From JACMRP01 sp047302465 (lineage in GTDB: Bacteria; Bdellovibrionota; Bdellovibrionia; Bdellovibrionales; Bdellovibrionaceae): a stretch of DNA of 64,000 nt. The notes under the pieces were generated by a model that was not told the origin of the DNA, searched no databases, and was given only the letters and a program-made list of their open reading frames with translations. A program made the translations under genes and the position numbers. Positions 1 through 8,466 of the stretch are shown in pieces (position 1 is the stretch's first letter; each line of letters starts with the position of its first letter). The stretch spans positions 558,001 to 622,000 of the forward strand of contig NZ_CP178621.1 in assembly GCF_047302465.1 (NCBI RefSeq), given 5' to 3'.

Positions 1-876
1 TCTCTTAAAGAACGCATTCAAGAACTCGAGATGGAACTCGTCGCTAAGGACAAGGAGCTCTCGAAATATCGTCAGGAATTGGCAAAAGCCAATGTTTCCC
101 TGGAAAATCTGATTGGCCAGATCACCGAAGAAATCCGAATGGCGGGTTTGATCCAAAAAATGATGTCGCCGACACAACTGCCGAACATCAGCGGCTTTGA
201 GTGCAGTTCGAAGTACCAACCGGGGGATCGTTTTGGCGGTGATTACTTTGATATTTTTGAGCACGAAGACAAACTGAAGTTTGGCGTCGTCGTAGCGAGT
301 TCTTCTGGTTACACCATGTCGGCTTTATTTCTATCGGTTCTTATTAAAATCTCTTCCCAAATCGAAGCCCGCCGTGGGCTTGAGCCACATAAAATGCTAG
401 AACTTCTGACCAAAGAGTTGGTCCCTAATATTCAGAATAGTGATAAGGCCAGCGTTTTTTATGGTGTCATTGACCGTCGTACTTATGAACTTAGCTATTC
501 CAGCGTTGGCCGAGTGGAAGCTTGCCTACAAGTTTATGGCCAAGAGAGCTTGCAGACCTTAGAAGCTTGCGGGCCGGCCTTTTCCAGAGATTTTAACACG
601 CAGCCGCAAAGCCTGAAGCTACAATTGAATCCGCGGGATCGCTTAGTGATCGCCACGGAAGGCTTGGTGGGGGCGCAAAATCCTCAAGGGCAAATGTGGG
701 GAGGCGAAGGCCTCCGCGAATCCGTTCGTATGGCGCCACGTCAGGGCGTGCACGAGCTTAGAAACGAGATTATGCATCAGAACGAAAAGTTCACTGGCAG
801 ACAGAGTCCTCTCCGCGACCAGACGGTGATCGTCATGGAAGTGAAGGATCGAGTCATCAAACTTGCAAAGACGTAA
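1..876 (+). CDS. SpoIIE-like PP2C phosphatase domain protein, 5'-truncated
   Basis: The reading frame is open to the first base of the window, so the start lies upstream; an internal ATG is at 31. The visible part begins with a coiled-coil-like charged helix, then the linker typical of SpoIIE/RsbU phosphatases (AGLIQKMMSP), the GGDYFD block (nt 235-252) and a C-terminal DQTVIV strand. In active family members these enzymes dephosphorylate anti-anti-sigma or similar partners using two metal ions held by aspartates. Here the DVSGHG block reads ASSSGYT (nt 295-315), so the key Asp is Ser, and the ATDGL block reads ATEGL. The fold looks kept and catalysis doubtful. It may act as a binding-only pseudophosphatase. 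Family call is firm; loss of activity is inferred. Confidence 0.75.
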   Translation, partial: SLKERIQELEMELVAKDKELSKYRQELAKANVSLENLIGQITEEIRMAGLIQKMMSPTQLPNISGFECSSKYQPGDRFGGDYFDIFEHEDKLKFGVVVASSSGYTMSALFLSVLIKISSQIEARRGLEPHKMLELLTKELVPNIQNSDKASVFYGVIDRRTYELSYSSVGRVEACLQVYGQESLQTLEACGPAFSRDFNTQPQSLKLQLNPRDRLVIATEGLVGAQNPQGQMWGGEGLRESVRMAPRQGVHELRNEIMHQNEKFTGRQSPLRDQTVIVMEVKDRVIKLAKT

Positions 877-949
877 ATGTATGTGACTTGTTTAGTAAAG
901 TTTTGTTAAGACTGACCTGTTTCACTTCATGGTCAGAAAGGATACTCAA

Positions 950-2089
950 ATGGCAGACGTGACTATTTATGAAGGTGCCTTGGATAAAGGCTTAGAAGGC
1001 GTAGTAGCCTGCACAACGAAAGTTTCATTCATCGTTGGTGATCACCTTAATTTCCGCGGTTATACAATCGATGATTTGGCTGCGAATTCTACATTCGAAG
1101 AAGTTACTTATCTTCTTTGGAATGACAAACTTCCAAACGCTCAAGAGCTTTCAGCTTTCAGTGCTGATCTTCACAAAGAGATGGCTTTGAGTCCAGACTT
1201 CATCAAAGTTTTGAAAGGCATTCCAACCAATGTTCACCCAATGGGTTGGTTGCGTACGGCAGTTTCTTTGATGGCTCACTGGGATCAAGATGCTAACGAC
1301 AACTCTCCAGAAGCTAACTTACGCAAGTCAGTTCGTTTGACTGCGAAAATGGGAACTCTTCTTTGCGCATTCGATGCAATTCGCAAAGGCAAAGAGCCTG
1401 TAGCTCCTAAAACTGATAAATCGATCGCTTGGAACATGATGTACATGTTGGGCGGTGGTGCTGAGCCTAAGACAGAACACGTAAAAGTAATGGACACTTG
1501 CTTGATCTTGCATGCTGACCATGAATTGAACTGTTCTGCGTTCGCAACTCGCGTAACGGCTTCTTCATTGTCTGATCTTCACTCTGCAATCGTTTCAGCT
1601 ATCGGTGCCTTGAAAGGTCCTTTGCATGGCGGAGCGAATGAGCAAGTAATCTTGATGTTGAAAAAAATCGGCAACATGGAAAAAGCTCAGCAATTCGTTA
1701 AAGATGCTTTGGCTGCTAAAGAAAAAGTAATGGGTATCGGTCATCGCGTTTATAAAAACGGCGATCCACGTGCTCGTATCTTGCGTAGCATGTCTGACAA
1801 ATTGACTAAAGACGCTGGTATGCACCACATGTACGAAATGTCGACTTTGATCGACGATACTATGTACAAAGAAAAAGGCTTGATGCCGAACGTGGATTTC
1901 TATTCTGCGACAGTTTATTACTCAATGGGTATTGCGACTGATTTGTTCACTCCAATCTTCGCGGCTTCGCGTATTTCAGGCTGGTGTGCACATGCTTTCG
2001 AACAATACGCTAACAACCGTATTTACCGTCCTCGCGGTAAGTGGGCTGGCAAAGAAGGCTTGACCTGGAAGCCAGTTGCGCAGCGCTAA
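950..2089 (+). CDS. gltA: Citrate synthase
   Basis: Condenses acetyl-CoA and oxaloacetate to citrate, the entry step of the TCA cycle. At 379 residues it matches the short bacterial citrate synthase group. The catalytic elements are all visible: the His of HELNCSAF, the second His in GIGHRVYKNGDPRAR, and the Asp of NVDFYSATV. An in-frame ATG at 929 exists, but the ATG at 950 is preceded by AGAAAGGA (935-942) seven bases away and gives the usual N-terminus MADVTIYEG, so 950 was chosen. It is followed by a strong terminator at 2124-2150 and appears to be monocistronic. A methylcitrate synthase role cannot be excluded from sequence alone, but no propionate genes are nearby. Confidence 0.95.
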   Translation: MADVTIYEGALDKGLEGVVACTTKVSFIVGDHLNFRGYTIDDLAANSTFEEVTYLLWNDKLPNAQELSAFSADLHKEMALSPDFIKVLKGIPTNVHPMGWLRTAVSLMAHWDQDANDNSPEANLRKSVRLTAKMGTLLCAFDAIRKGKEPVAPKTDKSIAWNMMYMLGGGAEPKTEHVKVMDTCLILHADHELNCSAFATRVTASSLSDLHSAIVSAIGALKGPLHGGANEQVILMLKKIGNMEKAQQFVKDALAAKEKVMGIGHRVYKNGDPRARILRSMSDKLTKDAGMHHMYEMSTLIDDTMYKEKGLMPNVDFYSATVYYSMGIATDLFTPIFAASRISGWCAHAFEQYANNRIYRPRGKWAGKEGLTWKPVAQR

Positions 2090-2123
2090 GCAAGGCTGCG
2101 TCAGATCATAAGACATTATGGAG

Positions 2124-2150
2124 AAGGAGACTGAAAAGTCTCCTTTTTCT
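2124..2150 (+). terminator. Rho-independent terminator of citrate synthase
   Basis: Stem AAGGAGACT (2124-2132) pairs with AGTCTCCTT (2137-2145) around a GAAA tetraloop, followed by a T-rich tract. It lies 34 bases after the gltA stop. Confidence 0.9.
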
Positions 2151-2188
2151 TTTGACCAAAAGTTGTTCTCTATTGTTCTATTTGGTCC

Positions 2189-2836
2189 ATGAAAAATTAT
2201 TTATTGTCTCTTATCTTAGGGCTTTTGGCTCCAGGCGTGTCTTTGGCGGCCATTTCTATCAACGACCCACAACAAGTCTTAGCGCAATTACAAAGTAAAA
2301 TGGTGGCGGCGGATTTCGATTCTCTTTTCCGTTTAAGCGAAACCGCGCAATTCGATCGTTTCGTCGAGTCTTGCGAGATCTCTTGCTCAGACTCTTCACC
2401 TGGTGTGATCGGTGGTTGTGGCAGTATCTGTAAAAATATCGCATCTGTTTATTCGCGGACGGTTCATCAGTTGGATGCTGATAAAGCGGTCATCTATGGA
2501 GCCGAAGATGGTTACTACGAGGAAATCTCTAGAGACGACATCAAAACCTGCAATGGCAGCTTGATGGAGCGCTATCTTGCGAATTTGGATACGGTTTTAA
2601 ATTTGCAGGGGACTTTAACGCTGTATAAGTTTTCGACTTTTGAATTACCTCTAGCGAAGGGAACTCCGCGTGAGCGCAAAGTAGTGGCTCACTCTGTTTG
2701 GGGTGACTTTGTACCGACCGGATATAAGAGTTCTTTTGAAGTAAAAGTATCTTTTGTGCCGACTGCTCCAGGTGTGGGACAAGTGGCGATGTTGTCAGCA
2801 TCAGGCCAAGTCTATTTCCGTCTGAAGGATTTCTAA
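2189..2836 (+). CDS. Secreted protein of unknown function
   Basis: 215 residues with a clear signal peptide (MKNYLLSLILGLLAPGVSLA, cleavage expected after ALA or close by). The mature part has a cluster of cysteines around residues 55-80 (CEISCSD, GGCGSICKN), which suggests disulfides in an exported protein. I do not recognise a family. No good ribosome-binding site precedes the ATG. The stop codon is one base from the next start, so it is probably co-transcribed with the metzincin-like protein and the secreted protein at 4008. The three together look like an envelope or exported module. Confidence 0.7.
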   Translation: MKNYLLSLILGLLAPGVSLAAISINDPQQVLAQLQSKMVAADFDSLFRLSETAQFDRFVESCEISCSDSSPGVIGGCGSICKNIASVYSRTVHQLDADKAVIYGAEDGYYEEISRDDIKTCNGSLMERYLANLDTVLNLQGTLTLYKFSTFELPLAKGTPRERKVVAHSVWGDFVPTGYKSSFEVKVSFVPTAPGVGQVAMLSASGQVYFRLKDF

Positions 2837-2837
2837 A

Positions 2838-3998
2838 ATGATTCGTCTTCTGTGCGCACTTCTGCTTGTTTCTGGAATCAGCGCTTTTGCCGCGGACTCG
2901 AAAGATGACGGTGGCTGGGTTGGAATGGGTGGCGAGCTTTTTAAAGACGCTCGCAATCCGTGGTTTGTGAAAAACACGTCAGAAGTTCTTTACTGCATCC
3001 GTTTAGATAAAAAAGACATGAGCATTGATGAAAGCAATGTTGAAACGGCTTTCAATGATGCACTTCAGTTTTGGAAGGGCGAGTTCTCGCGTGCTTTTGG
3101 TGGCGGAGATGGCAGCTTTCAATTAGGTCAGCAAAGCTTTAAAAAAGTTTCGTGTGATGATCCACAAGTGCAACTGCGCATTCTTTTTGGTGCAAGTCTT
3201 TTGAATGCAGATGAAAAAAATTTTTTAAAAGCGCCAGAAAACTATGTGGGCGTGACCGTACGAACTGCATACGATTTGAAGCAGTTGCGTGCGAAGGGCT
3301 TTATGTTCTTCTCGAACGACTTGAATCGTAAAGATTTTGTCTCGGGCGCATGGAGCCGTCCGAAGATTTTGCGCTATGCTTTGATGCATGAACTTGGCCA
3401 CGTCTTTGGGCTTCCGCATATTGGGACAGGATTAATGTCTGAAATTTTCTTGGATCAACTTATCAAAGCGGAATACATCGAAAAGTATGAAGATCTTCCG
3501 GTTGAGTCCGTGATTTCTCAGAATCCAGAGATCAATGTTTGCAGCGGAGTTTTCTCTACAACAAGAGTGTTTTTCGGTCTGCCGACGGATCATGACTGCC
3601 TTGTCTTGAAAAGCGTGGGACCTTTTGCATTCCAAGTTTTTTCGAAAAAAGACGAGAAGGCTGATCTAAATGAAATTGGTAGCATTCGTCTTGAGTTTCC
3701 GAATCCGAGTGATTATTCTGGAAGACCTGTGTCTTTCTTGCAGCTGCCTACAGAGCAAGAAGTTTTCACAGAGAAAGAAGCTGCCTTTCGTCCATTCATG
3801 ATTGGACCGGTCGGAGCGGAGTTCGGTGCCTCTGGCAAGTTTATCCCAAAGAATCCGGGACCTCAAAAGTCCGTTTACGCAAAGCTTGGCCCAAGTTCCT
3901 TTTCTGTGATTGGGACTCAGCCTAATGGAAGTTTAGTTCCAGTGATTCAGTATTCGTCCCCAATTGGTTTTATTTATCTAATGCCGGCAAGGCCTTAA
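2838..3998 (+). CDS. Secreted metzincin-like zinc metalloprotease
   Basis: 386 residues with a signal peptide ending near ISAFAA. The decisive feature is HELGHVFGLPH at residues 184-194, the long metzincin zinc motif HExxHxxGxxH, with Glu185 as the expected catalytic base and three His ligands. Met200 follows in GTGLMSEI at about the spacing of the matrixin Met-turn. Metzincins are zinc endopeptidases; an exported one in a predator could attack prey or remodel its own envelope, but the substrate is unknown. The ~180 residues after the motif have no family I recognise. It follows the secreted protein at 2189 by one base and is followed by a third secreted protein after an AAGGAG site. Confidence 0.78.
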   Translation: MIRLLCALLLVSGISAFAADSKDDGGWVGMGGELFKDARNPWFVKNTSEVLYCIRLDKKDMSIDESNVETAFNDALQFWKGEFSRAFGGGDGSFQLGQQSFKKVSCDDPQVQLRILFGASLLNADEKNFLKAPENYVGVTVRTAYDLKQLRAKGFMFFSNDLNRKDFVSGAWSRPKILRYALMHELGHVFGLPHIGTGLMSEIFLDQLIKAEYIEKYEDLPVESVISQNPEINVCSGVFSTTRVFFGLPTDHDCLVLKSVGPFAFQVFSKKDEKADLNEIGSIRLEFPNPSDYSGRPVSFLQLPTEQEVFTEKEAAFRPFMIGPVGAEFGASGKFIPKNPGPQKSVYAKLGPSSFSVIGTQPNGSLVPVIQYSSPIGFIYLMPARP

Positions 3999-4007
3999 GG
4001 AGTATTT

Positions 4008-4544
4008 ATGAAGAAATTTTTGATGGCGATCGTTTTGTTCGCAAGCACTTTGACAGTAGCACCTTTGGTGCATGCAGCAGACGCTGATGATTTGGCCTAC
4101 TTTAAGCAATTTATTTTTGAAGAAACAATCGACGATGCAGATCCAGAAAATGTAACGACGAGCACTCGCTATTTGATGTCAGAGTGGGATGCAAAAACGA
4201 AGTTGCCAAACGGTGATGAGCTTGGAATCAATGCAAGTCTGTTGTTGTACCAAGATTTTACTTTTGATCTTGTCTACCAAGAAAGTCTTTTTAAAGCGGG
4301 CAGTCCGGGCTTTTTTCCAGGCGCTTGTAAAGCGATCAAAGGCACTTGGTCCGTTCAAGGTGGCCGTCTAGTAGTGCCGGGCTTCGGTTATTTGGAAAGA
4401 GCTCTTTGGCACGGGCAAAATGCAGCAAGCTTGACGATTACAGATGTGGTTATTTCTGATGCTGCGAAAGATTTCAAAACCACTATGAACTTTGGTTTTT
4501 CAAACATGCCTCGCGAGCAAGCCGCGAAATGTTTCGGTTTCTAA
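4008..4544 (+). CDS. Secreted protein of unknown function
   Basis: 178 residues with a signal peptide (cleavage after VHA, residues 22-24). A good AAGGAG site lies seven bases before the ATG. The mature protein is acidic at its N-terminus and may be a small beta-rich fold; there are two cysteines, one near the C-terminus (AKCFGF). No family recognised. It is the last gene of the three-gene exported-protein run and is closed by the convergent terminator at 4555-4576. Confidence 0.7.
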   Translation: MKKFLMAIVLFASTLTVAPLVHAADADDLAYFKQFIFEETIDDADPENVTTSTRYLMSEWDAKTKLPNGDELGINASLLLYQDFTFDLVYQESLFKAGSPGFFPGACKAIKGTWSVQGGRLVVPGFGYLERALWHGQNAASLTITDVVISDAAKDFKTTMNFGFSNMPREQAAKCFGF

Positions 4545-4554
4545 AATGGAAAAT

Positions 4555-4576
4555 CCCCAGCCGTTTCCGGCTGGGG
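4555..4576. terminator. Bidirectional terminator between convergent genes
   Basis: CCCCAGCCG (4555-4563) pairs perfectly with CGGCTGGGG (4568-4576) around TTTC. On the minus strand the stem is followed by ATTTTCC and on the plus strand by TTCCC. It separates the secreted protein gene ending at 4544 from the minus-strand barrel gene ending at 4642. Confidence 0.85.
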
Positions 4577-4641
4577 TTCCCAAGATTTGCGGAGATGATG
4601 ACCGCAATATTTTTAACTCCACAAATCTAATTTTTCTGGCA

Positions 4642-5265
4642 TTAAAGCGGGATGATCAAAGAAGTTCCCAAAATCAATCCAGAGCTTTTACCGGTGCCAT
4701 CTTTCTCTGTCTTGATCAAGCCTTGGGCGTAGTTCAAATCAAGAGCCGCCTGAAGGTTACTGAAGACTGTCCAGCGTCCACCGAAACCCGCTGTGACTAA
4801 CACGTCGTTATTGGAAATCTGGCTTTTGATATCTTCTTCTGCTGATCCACCAAAACCTTGCATTTTGAGTTTTGCTGACATTAATTGTGTAATATAAGCG
4901 CCGCCCTTAAGGAAAAGTTCAGTTCCGCCACTTGTTTTGTAGAATTGCCAGTTTGCCAGCACCGGAATTGCTATGTATCCAAGAGCTTTTTCTGCAGATA
5001 CAAAAAGCATGTTTGTTTTTGCGCCAGTTTCCAAGTAGTTCAAACCTGTTTCAAGTTGCAAGCCTTCAACACCTGTAGACATATAGACGTTTGCGCCAGC
5101 AAGTGTGCCGCCGCGAGAATCCATACCGCTACCGCCGTAGTTGAAACTGTTTCCGCCAAGAACTGGTACGATCGAAATTTTTTCTGCCATCGCAGCGTTA
5201 GCTTCCATCGCTGTTACTGTTAACAATGCACATACTGTCACTAGGGTCTTAAATTGTTTTTTCAT
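4642..5265 (-). CDS. Outer-membrane beta-barrel protein
   Basis: 207 residues. Start chosen at 5265 because AAGGAG (5274-5279) lies eight bases upstream and the product then begins with a normal signal peptide (MKKQFKTLVTVCALL, ending near ANAA). The mature part alternates polar and hydrophobic residues, has many glycines and ends in a hydrophobic strand LGTSLIIPL, as small OmpA/OmpX-like porin-fold proteins do. It probably sits in the outer membrane; the ligand or role is unknown. It is divergent from the TIGR02147 regulator at 5419, with a palindrome between them that could link their regulation. Confidence 0.75.
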   Translation of the reverse strand: MKKQFKTLVTVCALLTVTAMEANAAMAEKISIVPVLGGNSFNYGGSGMDSRGGTLAGANVYMSTGVEGLQLETGLNYLETGAKTNMLFVSAEKALGYIAIPVLANWQFYKTSGGTELFLKGGAYITQLMSAKLKMQGFGGSAEEDIKSQISNNDVLVTAGFGGRWTVFSNLQAALDLNYAQGLIKTEKDGTGKSSGLILGTSLIIPL

Positions 5266-5306
5266 TTCATCATCTCCTTGTTTTAATACTTTCATTTCTT
5301 TTCTAT

Positions 5307-5330
5307 GTTTCAGACGGCCGTCCTTGAAAC
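5307..5330. promoter_or_regulatory. Nested palindrome between divergent genes, candidate operator
   Basis: GTTTCA (5307-5312) and TGAAAC (5325-5330) form outer arms around GACGGCCGTC (5313-5322), itself a perfect 10-bp palindrome. It lies 42 bases upstream of the barrel gene start and 89 bases upstream of the regulator start. It is inferred to be a protein-binding site. Confidence 0.45.
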
Positions 5331-5379
5331 TAAGAATGTGGCCAAAATGAATGTTTTTTGATTATCAATTCGTCTAATT

Positions 5380-5409
5380 TTGTTGAAAAACTTGCACTAA
5401 AAGTATAAT
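5380..5409 (+). promoter_or_regulatory. Promoter of the TIGR02147 regulator gene
   Basis: A perfect -10 TATAAT is at 5404-5409. TTGTTG (5380-5385, 18-bp spacer) or TTGAAA (5383-5388, 15-bp spacer) can serve as -35. The predicted start of transcription is within a few bases of the ATG at 5419, and no ribosome-binding site is present, so the mRNA may be almost leaderless. Confidence 0.55.
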
Positions 5410-5418
5410 TTCTGGACT

Positions 5419-6246
5419 ATGGACGTGTTTGCCGAGAGCAATTACAAGGAAATCCTGAAATTACGGCTGAAAGAGCTGAAGACACGCCGTCGTTCATTGA
5501 GCTTTAAGAAGGTGGCGGACTACCTAGGAGTTCAGGCGACCTATCTTTCGAAAATTCTAAATCAAGACTCACATCATCTGGCAGAAGACGACCTGTATTC
5601 AACCTGCAGGCTTCTGGAGTTTCTGGGTGAAGAAACAGATTACATTCTGCTTTTGCGGACGCATGCCGTATGCACGCGGGCCGAGAGAAAGAAAGAACTT
5701 GCTGCCAAGATTGATCGCTTAAAAAACGAAAGAAAACTAAACGCAGATTCGCAACAACTGCAGTCGTCAGCAATAACAAATCAGATGGAGTACTTGTTCA
5801 CGCCACATCTTTTGATTTTTCACGTGGCTTTAATGAGCGACACTCTAAGAAAAGATCCAAGGGGCATCGGCGCGCGTCTTGGCCTTAAAGTTCCCGAGGT
5901 GCGAGAGCTTCTAAAAAAACTAGAGCGTATGGAGCTTGTAAAACTGGATCCGGAAGATGCCTTTGAGATTTTAGAAGTAGAAAAATGGCGTACCCATTTC
6001 CACAAAGATCATCCGTTGATGAGAGTAGGGCAGAATCTGCTCAGGCAGGTAGCGCAAACACGTTTACAAACAACGCCTGAATCCGAAAAACACAGTATGA
6101 ACTTTACTTTCACCATGGACGCCAACGGTTTCGACGACCTGAAAAAAGAATTTCAGGTTTTCCTGAAAAAGGCTGAGGAGATTTCACGAAAATCTCGACA
6201 CTCAGAGGTTTATCAGCTGAATTTTGACCTCTTCCGTTGGGTTTAA
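5419..6246 (+). CDS. TIGR02147-family regulatory protein
   Basis: 275 residues. The N-terminus (NYKEILKLRLKELK, then LSFKKVADYLGVQATYLSKIL) is the helix-turn-helix-like start shared by TIGR02147/DUF4423 proteins, which are abundant in Bdellovibrio and Fibrobacter. A second winged-helix-like segment is near residues 150-185 (GIGARLGLKVPEVRELLKKLERMELV). The C-terminal part ends in LDLFRWV-like sequence, as family members often do. Probably a cytoplasmic DNA-binding protein; targets unknown. The divergent outer-membrane barrel gene and the palindrome between them are the obvious candidates. The gene has a perfect TATAAT but no ribosome-binding site. Confidence 0.8.
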   Translation: MDVFAESNYKEILKLRLKELKTRRRSLSFKKVADYLGVQATYLSKILNQDSHHLAEDDLYSTCRLLEFLGEETDYILLLRTHAVCTRAERKKELAAKIDRLKNERKLNADSQQLQSSAITNQMEYLFTPHLLIFHVALMSDTLRKDPRGIGARLGLKVPEVRELLKKLERMELVKLDPEDAFEILEVEKWRTHFHKDHPLMRVGQNLLRQVAQTRLQTTPESEKHSMNFTFTMDANGFDDLKKEFQVFLKKAEEISRKSRHSEVYQLNFDLFRWV

Positions 6247-6336
6247 CGGACGTGATGATTTCTATTTCAAATGGCACTTTGACATCAATCTAGCATTCTT
6301 TAATTTGGAACATAGGACCTGTGCTTGGAGGTATCT

Positions 6337-6657
6337 ATGTGGACCATCCTTAAGATCTTTGCGATCTCACTTTTGACGGCGGGAATTGTCTACGCAGAAC
6401 TGCAAACACAACTTCCCAATACAATAAGAGCTGGATCCTCTGGATCCGCGGGCACTACTCAACAGGGGCCTCCTTACGATACTGGAATCCGCGGACCTAA
6501 CAGCGCCATGGGACTTCCTGATACCAGCGCTGTTGATAAAGAAAGTGCCGGCGCGATCACTACCAAAAAACCTGTAGGCACAATTCGCTTGGGAGTAGAA
6601 ACAGACATGACGACAACTCCTACACCCAGTCCTACAAATTTGCAGAAAGCTTTTTAG
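6337..6657 (+). CDS. Small secreted low-complexity protein
   Basis: 106 residues. ATG at 6337 was chosen because GGAG (6327-6330) lies six bases upstream and the product starts with a signal peptide (MWTILKIFAISLLTAGIVYA). The mature part is rich in Gly, Ser, Thr and Pro with no cysteine and no predicted fold. It resembles the small exported filler proteins seen in predatory deltaproteobacteria, but no family is recognised. The 242 bases after it are T-rich on the plus strand and hold no convincing gene. Confidence 0.6.
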   Translation: MWTILKIFAISLLTAGIVYAELQTQLPNTIRAGSSGSAGTTQQGPPYDTGIRGPNSAMGLPDTSAVDKESAGAITTKKPVGTIRLGVETDMTTTPTPSPTNLQKAF

Positions 6658-6899
6658 CTAGATCATCTTCACTCTGCACATATTTCCTTCCGTGTTCTTC
6701 GACAGCACATTGTGTGTTCCCTTGGTATTTCGCGATAGTGGTTTCAAATTGACCTCAATGTCTGGGGACTTCTGGTGTTGTTTTGGGAACAGTGGTTTTG
6801 ATTCTGAAGAAATCTTCACCTATCTCTCCGGATGTCTTCTAAATAAATCTTAACGTAGCGATTTGCCGTTTGAAGAATAGTAGTCGGGAGAGTGGCACT

Positions 6900-8456
6900 A
6901 TGAAACAACTCAGACTATTTTTGGTGGCGGTTTTTTTTGTACATCTTTTCAGTGCTTGGGCGTGGGCATTTGAACTTGTGGATATAGATCCACTTGCGAC
7001 TAAGGAGGAGAAGGCATATCTCGCGGCCGTGGATGTCTTCCCTATAGAAGCTATTCGCAGTGTTGCTGCAACCATGACAGAGCATGGTCTGAATCCTCGC
7101 AAATATTGGTCCGAAGATATGGAGAGTCGCTACCAAAAAGGCGGTGACTCTCGTTTGAAGGCACGTGCCAATAAAAACTTTCTGCTCCTTCTAAAGGACA
7201 TCTCGATAGGCGCGGTTGATCCTGCCCTTCTTCCTAAGGACATTAAAATAGAGCGTAAAAAGTTTTACTCACCAAAACAGCTGCAGGCATTGATTGTTTC
7301 GACGGGACAAAATGCAAGTGTCCTTGTGAATAGTTTGGCGCCACAGAGTCCGCCATATATAGCGTTGAAATCGATGTTTCAGAAAGTCAGTTCTGCCTGT
7401 CAGAATAATACTTGGGTGGTGTTGAAACGTTCTAAGAAGCCGTTGAAGCTTGGTGTTCAAGATCCCAATATTATTAACGTCAAAAATCATCTGCGCTTTT
7501 TGGGATATTCTATTCCAAACCAGGACGACATTTTCGATGCAGACACAGAGAAAGCTGTGAATGATATCGAATGGAATATGCACATGAAGCCCGATGGTAT
7601 CATTCATCCATCAGGTCAGGTGTGGAAGTTTCTGATGACCTCTTGCAAGGATCGTGTTCAGCAGCTGCAGGCTGATATGGAAAAAATGCGATGGTTTCCT
7701 CAACAATTTGGGGATCGCTACATCTTTATTAATCTAGCCATGACCTATTTTGTGTTGGTCGATAAAACTCAAAACCCTCCTTATGTGACAAGCTTTAGAA
7801 CCATCAATGGCAGATCCGAACGTAAATCGCCAACGATGAAAGATAAAATTGTCGAGGTGATTCTGAATCCTTTCTGGGTTGTGCCTCCGACAATTTTCAT
7901 CGAGGACAAAGTTGAAGAGATTAAAGCTTTGCCGCAATGGCAAATTCGTTACTACTTTGAGTCCCGTAACTATGAAATTTGGAATCACGATTGGACACAG
8001 AAAGTAGATCCCGAAAGCATTAATTGGTGGGCGATCACGCCGGGTACGGATGCTGAGATCTATATTCGGCAGAAACCTCACTATTGGAATGCTTTAGGAG
8101 TTGTAAAGTTCGAGCTGACAAATTCATTCTCGATCTATCTACATGATACCAATCAACGTGAACTTTTTTACGAGGCACAACGCTTGTTAAGCTCGGGTTG
8201 CATTCGTCTGGAAAAGCCAATGGACTTGGCTGAGTACTTATTGAAAGGCACAGAATGGGACCGTGCAAAAATCGAAGCGACGGTCGCGAAGCCGGGTGAA
8301 GTCATGAAAGATGATACGCCGATCAAATTAAAGAATCCTATTCCGGTCTACACGGTGTTCCTGACTTCGTTCTTGGGCAACGATGGAATTCTTCGGTTCA
8401 CGGATGATTCTTATGGCCAAAACCGCAATATTTTGAAAAACTTGATAGCACTTTAA
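6900..8456 (+). CDS. L,D-transpeptidase (YcbB-like, YkuD domain)
   Basis: 518 residues, start at ATG 6900 with GGGAG nine bases upstream and a signal peptide ending near AWA. Order: YcbB-type N-terminal region, a peptidoglycan-binding domain (LGVQDPNIINVKNHLRFLGY to DGIIHPSG, about residues 185-245), then a YkuD domain with His415 (HDTNQ) and catalytic Cys434 in SSGCIRLEKP. Such enzymes make 3-3 crosslinks or attach proteins to peptidoglycan in the periplasm. In Bdellovibrio, L,D-transpeptidases modify both predator and prey walls during invasion (established for the genus, not shown for this gene). The HIT gene follows after 10 bases, so the two may be co-transcribed. Confidence 0.92.
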   Translation: MKQLRLFLVAVFFVHLFSAWAWAFELVDIDPLATKEEKAYLAAVDVFPIEAIRSVAATMTEHGLNPRKYWSEDMESRYQKGGDSRLKARANKNFLLLLKDISIGAVDPALLPKDIKIERKKFYSPKQLQALIVSTGQNASVLVNSLAPQSPPYIALKSMFQKVSSACQNNTWVVLKRSKKPLKLGVQDPNIINVKNHLRFLGYSIPNQDDIFDADTEKAVNDIEWNMHMKPDGIIHPSGQVWKFLMTSCKDRVQQLQADMEKMRWFPQQFGDRYIFINLAMTYFVLVDKTQNPPYVTSFRTINGRSERKSPTMKDKIVEVILNPFWVVPPTIFIEDKVEEIKALPQWQIRYYFESRNYEIWNHDWTQKVDPESINWWAITPGTDAEIYIRQKPHYWNALGVVKFELTNSFSIYLHDTNQRELFYEAQRLLSSGCIRLEKPMDLAEYLLKGTEWDRAKIEATVAKPGEVMKDDTPIKLKNPIPVYTVFLTSFLGNDGILRFTDDSYGQNRNILKNLIAL

Positions 8457-8466
8457 GGAGAGGTGC

